Shown here piece by piece: positions 6,672 to 6,673 of a DNA stretch of 6,673 bases (position 1 is its first letter; every line of letters starts with the position of its first letter). The position numbers and the translations under genes are program-made. Source of the stretch: an uncultured Blautia sp. GTDB taxonomy: Bacteria > Bacillota > Clostridia > Lachnospirales > Lachnospiraceae. Under the pieces are notes generated by a model, which saw only the letters and a program-made list of their open reading frames with translations, had not been told where the DNA came from and did no database searches. Location: contig CAAFRY010000213.1 of the NCBI GenBank assembly GCA_900765525.1, positions 1 to 6,673 of the forward strand, given 5' to 3'.

Positions 6672-6673
6672 CC

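Noticed and set aside
6560..6673. Short reading frames inside the palindromic element
   Set aside because: Frames starting at ATGs on the minus strand stop within a few to a dozen codons, and the inverted-repeat symmetry explains the sequence better than coding.
1..6673. CRISPR array, tRNA, rRNA, insertion sequence or toxin-antitoxin pair
   Set aside because: No regularly spaced direct repeats, no cloverleaf or ribosomal sequence, and no transposase or toxin-like frame were seen on either strand.

Overview
The window looks like chromosomal DNA from a low-GC, Gram-positive gut-type Firmicute, most likely a member of the Lachnospiraceae. This is inferred from AGA/GGA-rich codon use, strong AGGAG-type ribosome binding sites, short intergenic gaps, and a gene content of cytoplasmic disaccharide or oligosaccharide phosphorylases. 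No taxonomic marker gene is present, so the assignment is a judgement of style, not proof. Everything identifiable as a gene lies on the minus strand; I see no credible plus-strand gene.

Reading along the minus strand (right to left), the first unit is a small gene for a UPF0213/GIY-YIG protein (6272-6021). It has a good sigma-A-type promoter far upstream (6476-6448) whose -35 and spacer are covered by a perfect 8-bp inverted repeat, and a leader of about 170 nt that can fold into a long interrupted stem and also contains a possible 35-codon ORF. A strong hairpin with T-rich flanks (about 5900-5945) closes this unit and insulates it from the next one. The 5946-6020 stretch is 3' untranslated sequence with nothing recognisable.

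The second unit is a tight two-gene operon. A complete 888-residue GH94 phosphorylase (5760-3094) is followed after 16 bp by a very large second phosphorylase-like protein (from 3077), which remains open for 1025 codons and runs off the left edge of the window. The Shine-Dalgarno of the second gene overlaps the stop codon of the first, so the two are probably translationally coupled. The large protein is clearly related to GH94 but has the motif set I associate with the >1000-residue clan GH-Q phosphorylases (GH161 or GH149, beta-1,3-oligoglucan phosphorylases). A coherent but unproven reading is a cytoplasmic beta-glucan-oligosaccharide pathway: the large enzyme shortens longer oligosaccharides and the GH94 enzyme splits the disaccharide, both yielding alpha-glucose 1-phosphate without spending ATP. 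Neither protein has a signal peptide or membrane segment, so import would need a transporter outside this window.

The right end (6273-6673) has no conventional gene. Besides the leader and promoter it holds a roughly 141-bp imperfect palindrome (6531-6671) with 8-bp perfect terminal repeats and a central hairpin, which resembles a MITE-like or other dispersed intergenic element. The 6477-6530 stretch between promoter and palindrome shows nothing I can name.
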